A stretch of 64,000 nt of DNA. Origin: Helicobacter_D sp964464895 (GTDB lineage: Bacteria > Campylobacterota > Campylobacteria > Campylobacterales > Helicobacteraceae). Each line of letters starts with the position of its first letter. Positions within the stretch are counted from its first letter, which is position 1. Of this stretch, positions 54,835 through 64,000 are shown piece after piece. The stretch is taken from the NCBI GenBank assembly GCA_964464895.1, contig CAYXGY010000010.1:13924-77923 (forward strand), written 5' to 3'. The translations under genes were made by a program, and so were the position numbers. The notes under the pieces were generated by a model. It searched no databases and had not been told where the DNA came from. It was given only the letters and a program-made list of their open reading frames with translations.

Positions 54835-56241
54835 TCACACAGAAAGCGGGATAAAAAGTTGCGGGAGATTCGTTAAATGCGTGCTTAGATTCTCCACATC
54901 ACTAAGAGAGAGAAACCAAAATCGCTTTACGCTTTCTTTGCGCAAGGGCAGAATCTGCAATGTGTCTTTTTGGCGATTTAACCAAAGAATTGGATTTTGG
55001 GTATTGGATTGTTCTATTGCTATTTTTTTATCAAAGACTTTGGCGATATGTTTATAATAATCTAAGGCTTGCTCGTGGTCTTCTTCATTGGGATTAAAGT
55101 CATAGAGTAGAATCTTTAACCCAATTTGCGTAGAAAAATCAAAGACAACAGAGGAAATTTTCTCCGCTTCCTCTGCTTTTTTTGGCAATATTACGACACT
55201 ATGCGTTAAGTTTTTAAGCGGTTGGATTCCAAACTTCAAAAGAGGAATCCCTAAATCAAGCAAATAGCCCTTGTATTCCTCAAACAAATAACTCTCCAAT
55301 ACAACCAATCCAATGTTTTTATTTGCCTTATCACGTTGGACAATTTCTTTCAAAGAGCTTTCATAAAATTCAATTTGCCAAGAGATATTTTCACCACTTA
55401 GGCGCACATCGTCTCTCAAATTCTCAATGACTTCTGTTGTCGTAGGATTAAAGAAACATAAATGCAAACGTTTGTTTTTGAAATGAGAAAATAGCCATAA
55501 AGCCTGATTAACGCAGGCTTCAAGATTCTTAGAATGGAGCAAATCAAAATACATTACTACATCGCGTCCAAAAGGTGTTGGAAACTGCCCAAACTCTTCT
55601 TTGATTCTGTGATAAATTTCGCGCAAGGTGTTAGGCTCGCCAATAAGCAACAAAGAATCATTTGGCAGAATCGTTGTAGAGTATTTGGGTAAAATCAGCT
55701 CTTCACTCCGATAAATAGCGACAATTTTCCATTTTTTTTGCTTAATCACTCCCACACTGCGATACGCATAAGGACTACCAAAAGGCACGCTGATTTGCAT
55801 AATCTCACCTTGCCCCAATCCAATATACTTTGCTGTGCGAGGCACATTAGGGAATTTTTCAAAGAGTTTTCCACTTAGCACGAGGGATTCGCTAATCATC
55901 AAGAGCTGCTTATCATCACTTTGCAAAGGAATCTCTCCTAAAATACTAATCTGCAAAGTTTTGCTATAAGCGCGCAGAGTATGATAGATAATTTCCCGCT
56001 CTTCGCGCTTATCTGTAATGATATAACAATCCGTGATTTGAGCCGTTAGAATCTCTCGCAACTTGCTAGGAGAGCTTGGGTCAAACTGATAACATTCATC
56101 ATCTTGGGGGAGATTCTGTGGCAGAAGATTTTTATCAAGAGAAACAAAAATATAAGTATTTTTATCCAAATGCTTCGCCATTAAAATGCTTAGGAATTCT
56201 TTTGCTACAATTCCATCTAAAATCAAAAGCACTTTTCGCAT
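54835..56241 (-). CDS. COG3400-family protein with TrkA-C-like domain
   Basis: A 468-residue cytoplasmic protein. The N-terminal part has a Rossmann-like V-L-L-I-L-D-G...Y-Q-F-D-P. The middle, I-S-V-P-F-G-S-P-Y-A...L-L-I-G-E, resembles the TrkA-C ligand-binding fold. Known Campylobacterota genes of this type lie next to tgt, as here (divergent). Role unknown, maybe linked to potassium or nucleotide sensing. Confidence 0.6.
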   Translation of the reverse strand: MRKVLLILDGIVAKEFLSILMAKHLDKNTYIFVSLDKNLLPQNLPQDDECYQFDPSSPSKLREILTAQITDCYIITDKREEREIIYHTLRAYSKTLQISILGEIPLQSDDKQLLMISESLVLSGKLFEKFPNVPRTAKYIGLGQGEIMQISVPFGSPYAYRSVGVIKQKKWKIVAIYRSEELILPKYSTTILPNDSLLLIGEPNTLREIYHRIKEEFGQFPTPFGRDVVMYFDLLHSKNLEACVNQALWLFSHFKNKRLHLCFFNPTTTEVIENLRDDVRLSGENISWQIEFYESSLKEIVQRDKANKNIGLVVLESYLFEEYKGYLLDLGIPLLKFGIQPLKNLTHSVVILPKKAEEAEKISSVVFDFSTQIGLKILLYDFNPNEEDHEQALDYYKHIAKVFDKKIAIEQSNTQNPILWLNRQKDTLQILPLRKESVKRFWFLSLSDVENLSTHLTNLPQLFIPLSV

Positions 56242-56294
56242 ACTCCCCCTTTAAGAGTAAAGATTCGCGGAAATGTAGCAAAAAAAGGCTAAAA

Positions 56295-57431
56295 ATGGAA
56301 TTTATTTTACAAAAGACCGATGGAAATGCGCGCGCAGGGAGGCTCAAACTTGCGCACGGTGAAGTGCTCACGCCAATCTTTATGCCTGTGGGCACACAAG
56401 CAAGCGTAAAAGCACTAGATTACAACGACCTTTTGACGCTTCATATTCCGATTGTTTTAGCCAATACTTATCATCTTTATTTGCGCCCTAACGATGAGGT
56501 GATTAAAGAACTAGGAGGATTGCATCACTTCAGCAAATTTCCCCACAATTTTTTAACAGATAGTGGTGGATTCCAAGCCTTTAGTCTCAATTCTAATGTT
56601 AAATTAAGTGAGGAGGGAATCACATTTAAAAGCCACATTGATGGTTCAAGCCATTTTTTCACCCCGCAAAAGGTTTTGGACATTCAATACAATCTCAACA
56701 GCGATATTATGATGATTTTAGACGATTTAGTCGGATTACCTGCCAGCAAAGAACGCATTAGAGATTCTATCAATCGCACGACTCAATGGGCGCAAAGTGC
56801 AATAAACTACCACAACCACAAAAAACAAAGCGCATTAGAAAACGGAATCGCACTGACGAATCATATCTTTGCGATTGTGCAGGGAGGCACGGAGAGAGAA
56901 TTACGTGAGGCAAGCGCAAGAGACTTGACAAGTCTTGGGGATTTTGACGGATTCGCCATTGGCGGATTGGCAGTAGGTGAGCCAAATGAGGAAATGTATG
57001 CAACGCTTGATTTTACCGCGCCTCTTTTACCGAGCGAAAAACCCCGTTATCTAATGGGTGTGGGCACTCCACGCGATATTATAGAGGGAATCGCTAGAGG
57101 AGTGGATATGTTTGATTGTGTAATGCCTACAAGAAATGCAAGAAATGGCACGATTTTCACTCATTTTGGCAAATTTTCTATCAAATCTCCCCGCTTCAAG
57201 CTAGACACGCAACCTTTGGATTCCAAATGCCATTGCTACACTTGTCAAAACCATTCCCGCGCCTATTTGCACCATTTATTCCGCTCGGGCGAAATTAGCT
57301 ATTTCCGCCTTGCGAGCATTCACAACCTTGCCTATTATTTAGATTTGGTGCGCAACGCTAGAGAAGCAATCATCAAGGGAGAATGGGCGAAATTTTATCA
57401 AAACTTCATAGCAGAGCAAGAAGCCTCGTAA
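56295..57431 (+). CDS. tgt: Queuine tRNA-ribosyltransferase
   Basis: About 378 residues from ATG 56295; a longer opening at 56076 lies inside the divergent gene and has no Tgt-like sequence. It exchanges guanine 34 for preQ1. Motifs: P-I-F-M-P-V-G-T-Q, L-T-D-S-G-G-F-Q-A-F-S (active Asp), F-D-C-V-M-P-T-R-N-A-R-N-G (nucleophile Asp), zinc C-H-C-Y-T-C...H-H. Complete. Confidence 0.97.
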   Translation: MEFILQKTDGNARAGRLKLAHGEVLTPIFMPVGTQASVKALDYNDLLTLHIPIVLANTYHLYLRPNDEVIKELGGLHHFSKFPHNFLTDSGGFQAFSLNSNVKLSEEGITFKSHIDGSSHFFTPQKVLDIQYNLNSDIMMILDDLVGLPASKERIRDSINRTTQWAQSAINYHNHKKQSALENGIALTNHIFAIVQGGTERELREASARDLTSLGDFDGFAIGGLAVGEPNEEMYATLDFTAPLLPSEKPRYLMGVGTPRDIIEGIARGVDMFDCVMPTRNARNGTIFTHFGKFSIKSPRFKLDTQPLDSKCHCYTCQNHSRAYLHHLFRSGEISYFRLASIHNLAYYLDLVRNAREAIIKGEWAKFYQNFIAEQEAS

Positions 57432-57535
57432 TCTAATGTCTTTCTAAAATTTTTGTAGAATCTCCACCATTCCACATTAAGAAAAAATTAAAAATAAACT
57501 TTATATTATCAAAGCAAGTTTAAAGTGCAAAATAC

Positions 57536-57541
57536 TATAAT
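57536..57541 (+). promoter_or_regulatory. Promoter of the hemerythrin gene (TATAAT)
   Basis: ATACTATAATTGC lies about 45 bp before GTG 57586. The region 57432-57585 has no gene. Confidence 0.5.
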
Positions 57542-57585
57542 TGCAATATTAATTTACTAGGGATAATCAACATTAAGGGACGCAA

Positions 57586-58251
57586 GTGCTAGTATGGAGC
57601 GAAGAATTTAGCATTAAAAACCAGCATTTAGATGAACAGCATAAAGCCTTTATGCAACTCGTTGCGGAAACTGGCGCATTTGCCAAAAGCACTTCCCCCA
57701 ACAAAGCACAAGAATTAGAATTCCGAATGAACGCCGCTATTGAAAGTGCCAAAGAGCATTTTAATGACGAAGAAAAATATATGCAACATATTGGCTATCC
57801 CTTTTTGAATCAACACAAAACGCGTCATCGTGAGTTAATCTCTAATCTTTCTATGTTGCTAATGGACATAGAAGATGTGGAGCATAGCGCAAAGGAATTT
57901 TACGAATGCCTACATAATTGGCTCATCGTGCATGTTTTGGGCGAGGACAAACAAATAGAATCCTATCGCAACCGCCTGCACGATGTCAAAGAGATTCCTT
58001 ATAGCCTAGAGCAAAAGACAAAAATCTTAGCCGAAACAGAAAACATAAGGGCGGGAAAATGGCACAAATACATTTGCTTGTGCCTTTTAAAAGAATTTCA
58101 AGTTTGCGATGCGTTACATAAAATTATGCAAGAAGAAGGCACATTTGTCCGATGTAAAGTATGCAAACAGCCTATCGTTTATCGTGATTCTAGCTTAGAC
58201 GATGAGGACAACTTTGAAACATTGGCAAAAAAATATTTTAAACAATTCTAG
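57586..58251 (+). CDS. Bacteriohemerythrin with zinc-ribbon-like tail
   Basis: 221 residues from GTG 57586 (AAGGGA upstream). The hemerythrin iron ligands are seen as N-Q-H-L-D-E-Q-H, E-H-F-N-D-E-E-K-Y-M, H-K-T-R-H-R-E and H-V-L-G-E-D, the His/Glu/Asp set of O2-binding hemerythrins. The C-terminal 80 residues hold R-C-K-V-C-K-Q-P-I, a CxxC pair that could bind metal. Likely oxygen or redox sensing. FapA follows after 14 bp. Confidence 0.85.
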   Translation: MLVWSEEFSIKNQHLDEQHKAFMQLVAETGAFAKSTSPNKAQELEFRMNAAIESAKEHFNDEEKYMQHIGYPFLNQHKTRHRELISNLSMLLMDIEDVEHSAKEFYECLHNWLIVHVLGEDKQIESYRNRLHDVKEIPYSLEQKTKILAETENIRAGKWHKYICLCLLKEFQVCDALHKIMQEEGTFVRCKVCKQPIVYRDSSLDDEDNFETLAKKYFKQF

Positions 58252-58265
58252 GAAATAAAAACACA

Positions 58266-60050
58266 ATGGCATTTACACCTAAGGGATACAAAGTCTTTAA
58301 TGATGTAAAAAATTTGCGGAATCTTTTATTGCAAGAGCGTAAAAATTTCGGTGAAGAAATTGACTTTTATTTACTAGATTTCCGCACCTTTTACAGCAAA
58401 AAGGGCGAAAACAAATACAAACCCGTCAATGATATAGGCTTATTCAACAAAAATGCAAATTTTACCGCGAACATTGACATCAAACAACTTTATAAAATTG
58501 AAATTTGTAAAAAAAGCGAAAAGCCCGCACGAACCTTTGGAATCAAACTCGTTCCTAATGAAAATACAACTTTACACGCGGTTTTACTTTGCAACAATCA
58601 AATCAAACACCACGAAGAACTCAAATCTGAAATTTATCAAGAACTCTATAAAACAATGATTTTGCAAGATTACCTCATCGGAATCCGAGAATATGGCAAG
58701 CTCACAATGCAGATTGATGCGTTTATTAATGGGCTGATTCGGGGCAAAATCTCTCCCAAAACGATTCTAACCATTGGCACAGGAGTGGCAAACGCAGAGG
58801 GAAAAGATGGAGAAGTAAAAATCTACCAAAATCTACAAACAGAAATCCTTAACAAAGAATCTCAAGAGGTGGGCGTATTTGCCCCTAGAATCTGTATGCA
58901 AGCCGTGCGCAAAGGCGATGAACTCTTTGAATATATCAAGCCTGTTGCTGGACGCGTAGGGAGAAATCTCAAAGGCGAAATACTGACCATTAAGCCCGTT
59001 AAAGCCAATGCTGTAAGCGTAGATGCAAGCATTCGCGCACGCGAGGATGTGGATAGAATCAAATTCCAAGCAGGGAAAGATGGGTTTTTCAAAGAAATTA
59101 AGCCACTTTGTTTTATCATCAGTGATGAGCTAAACACCAAACAATCTGCCTCTAAAAAGCAAGATGAAGCAACAGAAAACACTCCAAAAACTCCCACCCC
59201 ATCGTCAAAAGCACTGAATATTGAGGGGCAAACACATAGCAAATCCAAAATCCAAACCGACACCGCTTTTATCGGCTCACATCGTGGTGCAATCAAGGCG
59301 CACACGGTAGTGATTGATGTCTTAGAAAAAGGAAGCGTGGAAGCCAAAGTTGCCTATATCAATAGTACGCTTGGTGGCACGATTATGGCAGACTATATTT
59401 ATATCAAAGATGTGCGCTCCTACAATGAAATTTATCCTCGTTATAGCCTCGTAGTGGATAATGTTTTGGGCGAACACAATACCTTTGAGCTCAATCCTGC
59501 CAAATTTTCCTTTATGCGCCGCGACCGCTTAGAATATGTAATGCTCTCGGACCAAATCAAGATTCGCTTACGACACCTAAGAAAGCAAATGGACGAAATC
59601 TATTCTTATCTGCTTGCTTCTCAAGGCAAAGTGCATAAAATCCAACACGACCAAGAAGAAAAGCCCAATGAGCCTTTGCCCAAAAACCTTCAAAGTATCG
59701 TAGAACAATATGAAAAGGCACTAGAACATTATAAAGAACATTTGGTAGAATATAATGAGATTGTCAATCTCTACTACACTAATGAAGTGCGCCTCAAAAG
59801 CATTGATGAGGGGGCATTGAGTGCTAAGATGATGATTCGCGGCAATCCTCCTGCGGCAGAAACGATGATTAAATTCAAAGCCTACACAGGCAATCGCGAG
59901 GAAACACTCAAAACGATTCTTAGCCAAGAAGCACCCGCGCATTTCTTTGAAGTTATCAAGGATGGGGATTTCTTCCGCTTAAGGAGTAATAAAGACTTTG
60001 ATTTATCTTTGCTTTCTTGGATTGATGAAATGCGCCCACAACAGCAATAA
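58266..60050 (+). CDS. FapA/DUF342 family protein
   Basis: A 594-residue cytoplasmic protein. The centre, residues 150-400, has Gly/Asp-rich beta-helix turns (V-A-G-R-V-G-R-N-L-K-G-E, then A-H-T-V-V-I-D-V-L-E-K-G-S-V-E-A-K), typical of DUF342/FapA polymers. A Ser/Thr/Pro linker lies near 295-325 and a coiled coil near 420-500. DUF342 proteins in this group affect flagellar or polar assembly. The exact role is inferred from the family. Confidence 0.75.
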   Translation: MAFTPKGYKVFNDVKNLRNLLLQERKNFGEEIDFYLLDFRTFYSKKGENKYKPVNDIGLFNKNANFTANIDIKQLYKIEICKKSEKPARTFGIKLVPNENTTLHAVLLCNNQIKHHEELKSEIYQELYKTMILQDYLIGIREYGKLTMQIDAFINGLIRGKISPKTILTIGTGVANAEGKDGEVKIYQNLQTEILNKESQEVGVFAPRICMQAVRKGDELFEYIKPVAGRVGRNLKGEILTIKPVKANAVSVDASIRAREDVDRIKFQAGKDGFFKEIKPLCFIISDELNTKQSASKKQDEATENTPKTPTPSSKALNIEGQTHSKSKIQTDTAFIGSHRGAIKAHTVVIDVLEKGSVEAKVAYINSTLGGTIMADYIYIKDVRSYNEIYPRYSLVVDNVLGEHNTFELNPAKFSFMRRDRLEYVMLSDQIKIRLRHLRKQMDEIYSYLLASQGKVHKIQHDQEEKPNEPLPKNLQSIVEQYEKALEHYKEHLVEYNEIVNLYYTNEVRLKSIDEGALSAKMMIRGNPPAAETMIKFKAYTGNREETLKTILSQEAPAHFFEVIKDGDFFRLRSNKDFDLSLLSWIDEMRPQQQ

Positions 60051-60098
60051 TTGCGATTCTGCACACATTAATCTAGGTGCTTGTCAAAAGGATAACAA

Positions 60099-63000
60099 GT
60101 GTCTCTTCATTGCGAATACCTTAAACCTCAAGAATTTATTAAAAAATACAATGCAGAGTATGCGGATTCTAAACCCCAAAATGTAGAATCCTTTAAAGCC
60201 AAAGTCAAGCAGTATTTAGAATCTCTTGACAAACACAAAAAGCAAAACGAAAAGGCGATTGTCGCAAATGTCTTTGCGCCCTTTTTGGAAAAATTAGGAT
60301 TCCAAACACAAGCTGCCTACAAACACAAAGGCAATAGCGAGATTGATTTGGCATTGTTAAAAGATGACAATGTGGAAATCATTATTGAGACAAAAAAACC
60401 TGAAAATGCTGAAATGTTTAGTACAAACAATCCCAATTGCAAGGCGTTGCATGAATGTATTTTGTATTATTTGCGTGAGCGAGAAGAAAATAATAATGTT
60501 AGTTTAAAATACATTATCATTACAAATTTCACACAATTTTTTATCTTTGAGGCAAAGGAGTTTAAAAAGGTTTTTGAGAAAAATAAGAAAATCCAAGAAG
60601 CCTACAAAGCTCTAAAAAACAAAGGCTTAGTAGAAAATCAAAAGGATTTTTATAATGAGCTAAGCAAGATTCTAAACACAGAATCTGGCAAGGATTTGGA
60701 AGGAGATACCGCACTCCAAGGCACATTCTTTGATTTACGCAACGACAAACATTTAGAATTCGCCTCCAAAATCTTAAGTCGAGAGTTTTTGCATAATGAA
60801 TTCAAGAAGGATTCCAATGCCTTAAATTCTCAATTCTATTTTGAGTTATTGCATATTTTGGGCTTAAAAGAAACAAACGAAAAAGGCAAGATTCTAAATC
60901 GAAATCGACCAAAGTCAAAGAATGAGTTTCGCGAAGCATATCGCAGCAAAACTTCAATCCCAAAACCAACCAAGTGATTTTGAAACTACGATGAGCCATA
61001 TCATTCTTTGGCTCAATCGTATTTTGTTTTTAAAACTCATTGAAGCAAATTTGCTACATTTTAACGATTTGGATGAAAACTTACGATTCTTAACTTCTGC
61101 AAAAATCAAAAGTTTTAGCACTTTGGCTCATCTCTTTTTTGAAGTCTTGGCAAAAGACTATGCAGAGCGAGAGCAAGACAAGGGGTTTAACTTCCTACCC
61201 TATCTCAATTCCTCACTTTTTATCCGAGATGAAAAAGAAATTTGCGATTTAAGCACGCTTGATGATGATTTAGCTATTTCCCCTTTTAACACAACACAAA
61301 CAGAATACAAAGGGAGGGAATCTATCCGCTTTCTTTCCTATCTCTTTGACTTCTTAGAATGCTTTGACTTTGGCAAGAGCCAAGATTCCACACCCAGTGA
61401 TAAGCTGATTAATTCTAGCGTGTTAGGAGCGATGTTTGAAAAGCTCAATGGCTATAAAGAAGGCAGCTTCTATACACCAAACTTTATTACTAGCTTTATG
61501 TGTAGAAAATCTCTAAGCAAAATCGTATTGGAGAAATTCAATGCTAAATTTTGTTGGACTACAAAAGATTTAGAATCATTGCGTAACCAAATTGACAGAA
61601 ACTTTGACAAAGAGTCGGAGTTTAGGCAACTCTTAGAAGGCATTAAAATCTGCGACCCGAGCGTGGGAAGTGGGCATTTCCTTGTTTCTGTGCTAAGCGA
61701 GATGATTTATATCTATCATAAACTAGGGCTTTTGGGCTTTGGATATAAAGATCTAGAAGTCATAGATGACGAAATCTTGCTTACGACCAAAAACAATGAA
61801 AGCTTCACCTACAAACGCTTTGATGATGAGAATCACCAAATCCAAATTTCCCTTTTTAATCTCAAAAAATCTATCATTGAAAATAATCTTTTTGGTGTGG
61901 ATATTAACCCCAACTCGTGCAATATTGCAAGGCTTAGGCTATGGATAGAGCTGCTCAAAAATGCGTATTATCTCAATTTTTCTAAAGATAAAGATTCGGC
62001 AATCCACAAACTCCAAACCCTGCCAAATATTGATATTAATATCAAATATGGGAATAGCCTAGTGAGTTACTTTGACATTCACACAAGCCTTGCACATTAT
62101 CCCAATATCAACGCAAAAATGCAAGATTATAAGCAAGTCGTGCAAAACTACAAAGAGGGATTCTATGCTGATAAATCCCACATTGACCAACAAATCAAAG
62201 ACTTACTCCAAGCCTTTAAAAACTTTTGTTTCAAAGATAAATTCAAGAAAGAAATTAAAGACTTTGAGACAAAATGTGAAGAGTATTCTAAAAAATATGG
62301 AAACTATCTTGCAAAAGACGATAAAGATTTGAGCCTCCGTGTCCAACAAAGAATGTTTGTTGATGAGTTTGATAAGAAAGAGGCACAAAAAGACTTTGAC
62401 ATACTCAAACAAGAGTATGCGAGTATCTTTAACTTAGAATCCAACAAGCCCTTTGAATGGCGATTTGCATTTCCTGAAGTGCTAGATAGCAATGGCGACT
62501 TTTTGGGCTTTGATTTGGTGATTGGGAATCCGCCGTATATTCGCCAAGAAGAGATTAAACACCTAAAGCCCCATTTACAAAAGGCATTCAAAATCTACAA
62601 AGGCACAAGCGATATTTACACCTACTTTTATGAGCAAGGCTACAAGATTCTAAAAAATCCCATTTGTCATTCTGAGCGTAGCGAAGAATCTCTTAAAGAT
62701 TCCAATAGAGATGTTTCGCTTGTTTCACAAGCTCAACATGACAAACAAACTTATTACTCTAAAGGTGGAATCCTAAGCTTCATCACTTCCAATAAATGGT
62801 GCAGAGCGGCTTATGGTGAGCCTTTACGCAAATTTTTGCTAGAAAAGACCACAATGAACCTATATATAGATTTAAATGGCATAAAAGTCTTTGAAGCTGC
62901 CACAGTGGATACGAGCATTTTAGAATTTTATAAGGCAAAAGCCCCCAAATCCCACACCATAGACTATGATAACCCAAAAGATTATAATCCTAAAGAAAAG

Positions 63001-63690
63001 AAACCCCTAGAACCAAAATATTCTAAAATCCCTCAAGATTCTTTGAATGCAGAATCTTTTATCTTTAGCAATTCCAAGCTTGCAGCCCTCAAGGCTAAGA
63101 TTGAAAGCATCGGCACACCGCTCAAGGATTGGGATATTAATATTTATCGTGGAATTTTAACAGGATACAATGAAGCCTTTATTATTGACAGCACAAAGAG
63201 GGAGGAGATACTCTCTTGTTGTAAAGATAAAGACGAGAGGGCAAGAACAAGTGAAATCATCAAACCCATTTTGCGAGGGAGAGATATAAAAAGATATAGT
63301 TATGAATGGGCGGGATTGTGGATAATCAATGTTCATAATGGCTATAAAGATGAGCAAAACAATAAAATCCCACCCATTGATATTAATGAGTATCCAACCC
63401 TAAAAGCCTATTTTGATAAAGTAGCAAATAGTGCTAAGCAGGGCAAAGGAAAAGGATTCTATAACCGAGATGATAAGGGCATAACACCCTACAATCTTAG
63501 AAATTGTGCGTATTTACCTGAATTTGCCAAGCCTAAGATTGTATATAGTGAAATCGTACGTGAACCGCAATTTTATTTAGACAATGGCGAATTTAAATTT
63601 GGGCATTTCTATGCAGATATAAAACGCCATTTAAAATCAAAGTTTTTCCATTTAAAAACGAAGTGGTTTGATTTAAAATGGAAAAATTAA
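60099..63690 (+). pseudogene. Type IIG restriction-methylase, frameshifted and truncated
   Basis: A single-chain R-M enzyme. The N-terminal nuclease has S-E-I-D-L-A-L-L...I-I-E-T-K-K (PD-ExK). The methylase has motif I D-P-S-V-G-S-G-H-F and motif IV N-P-P-Y-I-R-Q. Frame 1 (GTG 60099) stops at 60977 and frame 2 runs from 60922. Removing one A from AAA 60896-60898 gives K-I-L-I-E-I-D-Q-S-Q-R-M-S-F and joins them. The span is one base over a multiple of three. The C-terminus turns into a basic tail after G-H-F-Y-A-D and lacks a full target-recognition domain. An 85-bp repeat is inserted in frame near 62663. Confidence 0.8.
62663..62747. repeat. In-frame palindromic repeat inside the type IIG gene
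   Basis: The ends TTTGTCATTCTGAGC and GCTCAACATGACAAA are imperfect inverted copies. The left part translates to C-H-S-E-R-S-E-E-S, a peptide widely seen where such elements fall in genes. It adds about 28 codons without a stop and has a relative in hsdS at 7492-7519. Confidence 0.75.
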
Positions 63691-63838
63691 GCGAATATAA
63701 AGCAAAGAAATATCAAGAAATTAATGTTTAAAAGAATTGAAAAGATTATTTCTTTGACCGCATTACTAACACAATTAAAGATTATTCCTAAGAAATGTAA
63801 AGAATATTCTATGGAATCTTTATAGTTAATATTCGCTT
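63689..63838. mobile_element. Possible MITE-like insertion after the type IIG gene
   Basis: AAGCGAATAT (63689-63698) and its reverse complement ATATTCGCTT (63829-63838) bound 150 AT-rich bp without a gene. Just upstream, CCATTTAAAATCAAA and TTTGATTTAAAATGG (63627-63680) can fold. Together they mark where the type IIG coding ends. No transposase visible; nature uncertain. Confidence 0.35.
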
Positions 63839-63950
63839 TAAGTCTAGCTTATCAAGATTTATTCTTTCAAAATGGAGAGTATTTGATTGTGGGAAGAGTG
63901 GTAAGGATGGTGCAGAGATTCTAAGCTACTATATTTAATGCCTTATGCGT

Positions 63951-63956
63951 TATAAT
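63951..63956 (+). promoter_or_regulatory. Promoter of the gene starting at 63994
   Basis: GCGTTATAATAG lies 38 bp before the ATG, and TTAAGGAATT is a good ribosome site. Confidence 0.5.
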
Positions 63957-63993
63957 AGTCTTGAATAACTCAATAATACATTAAGGAATTAAA

Positions 63994-64000
63994 ATGAAAT
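63994..64000 (+). CDS. First codons of a gene leaving the window
   Basis: ATG AAA T, with AAGGA nine bases upstream and a promoter before that. The product cannot be told. Confidence 0.4.

Noticed and set aside
56076..56294. Extended start for tgt
   Set aside because: It overlaps the divergent COG3400 gene and lacks Tgt-like sequence. ATG 56295 starts the known fold.
1..64000. tRNA, rRNA, CRISPR or full insertion sequence
   Set aside because: No T-loop-type sequence, rRNA block, spaced repeats or transposase motif was recognised in the gaps read by eye.

Overview
This AT-rich window most likely comes from a Helicobacter-like member of the Campylobacterota, probably a non-pylori, enterohepatic-type species. 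The evidence is an arsR-arsS-hemB order like that of H. pylori, a COG3400-family gene divergent from tgt, a FapA/DUF342 protein, a C-terminal-Phe autotransporter, selA-selB, several long G/C homopolymers that look phase-variable, and extended -10 boxes. This assignment is inferred from gene content; no search was run.

Layout. 1-4663: a CreD-like membrane protein end, then secreted or anchored proteins (a BspA-type 25-residue repeat protein and two LprI-like proteins). 4867-11507: a YjbR-like gene, then a reverse-strand type I restriction-modification (R-M) locus (hsdR, toxin-antitoxin remnant, hsdS, hsdM) in which hsdR and hsdM each carry a frameshift. 11607-13513: a GC-richer operon (exported NAD-binding protein, cupin, acetyltransferase) behind a promoter with a 19-bp spacer and an inverted repeat. 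13611-18659: a YbaK-type deacylase, then an NTP/NDP-exchange-type transporter behind a second promoter of the same design, then an RND pump. 18634-25742: argG, an S4 protein, a nucleosidase-like protein, rlmN, a 32-residue membrane peptide, ilvC, and a DUF2157/GDYXXLXY pair. 25711-29020: two TM2-protein/lipoprotein modules, a poly-G promoter switch and a small helix-turn-helix (HTH) gene. 29320-38905: a Na/Pi-type transporter, a poly-C phase-variable transglutaminase-like gene coupled to a nucleotide-sugar dehydrogenase, and selA-selB-(NifS-like)-moeA. 39033-46609: a universal stress protein, two small proteins, arsRS-hemB, an ABC-F ATPase, lgt and a STAS-like gene. 46799-49074: a second poly-G promoter switch driving a frameshifted autotransporter. 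49451-52520: bioA and a type II R-M pair with a split endonuclease. 52651-60050: a COG3014 lipoprotein, LpoB, the COG3400 protein, tgt, a hemerythrin and FapA. 60099-64000: a frameshifted, truncated type IIG restriction-methylase and the start of another gene.

Three themes stand out. First, reversible switching: two unrelated loci share the promoter form TTGACT-N5-G(13/14)-TATWAT, one gene carries an in-frame C10 tract read OFF here, and hsdS carries three 12-bp repeats between its specificity domains. Second, every R-M system in the window has a gene broken by a small indel, while the housekeeping genes are intact. Third, selA-selB-moeA includes a cysteine-desulfurase-like protein that keeps the catalytic-Cys region but has Asn where the PLP-binding Lys should be, which suggests a repurposed protein in selenium/molybdenum enzyme maturation.

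No tRNA, rRNA, CRISPR array or intact transposase was recognised.
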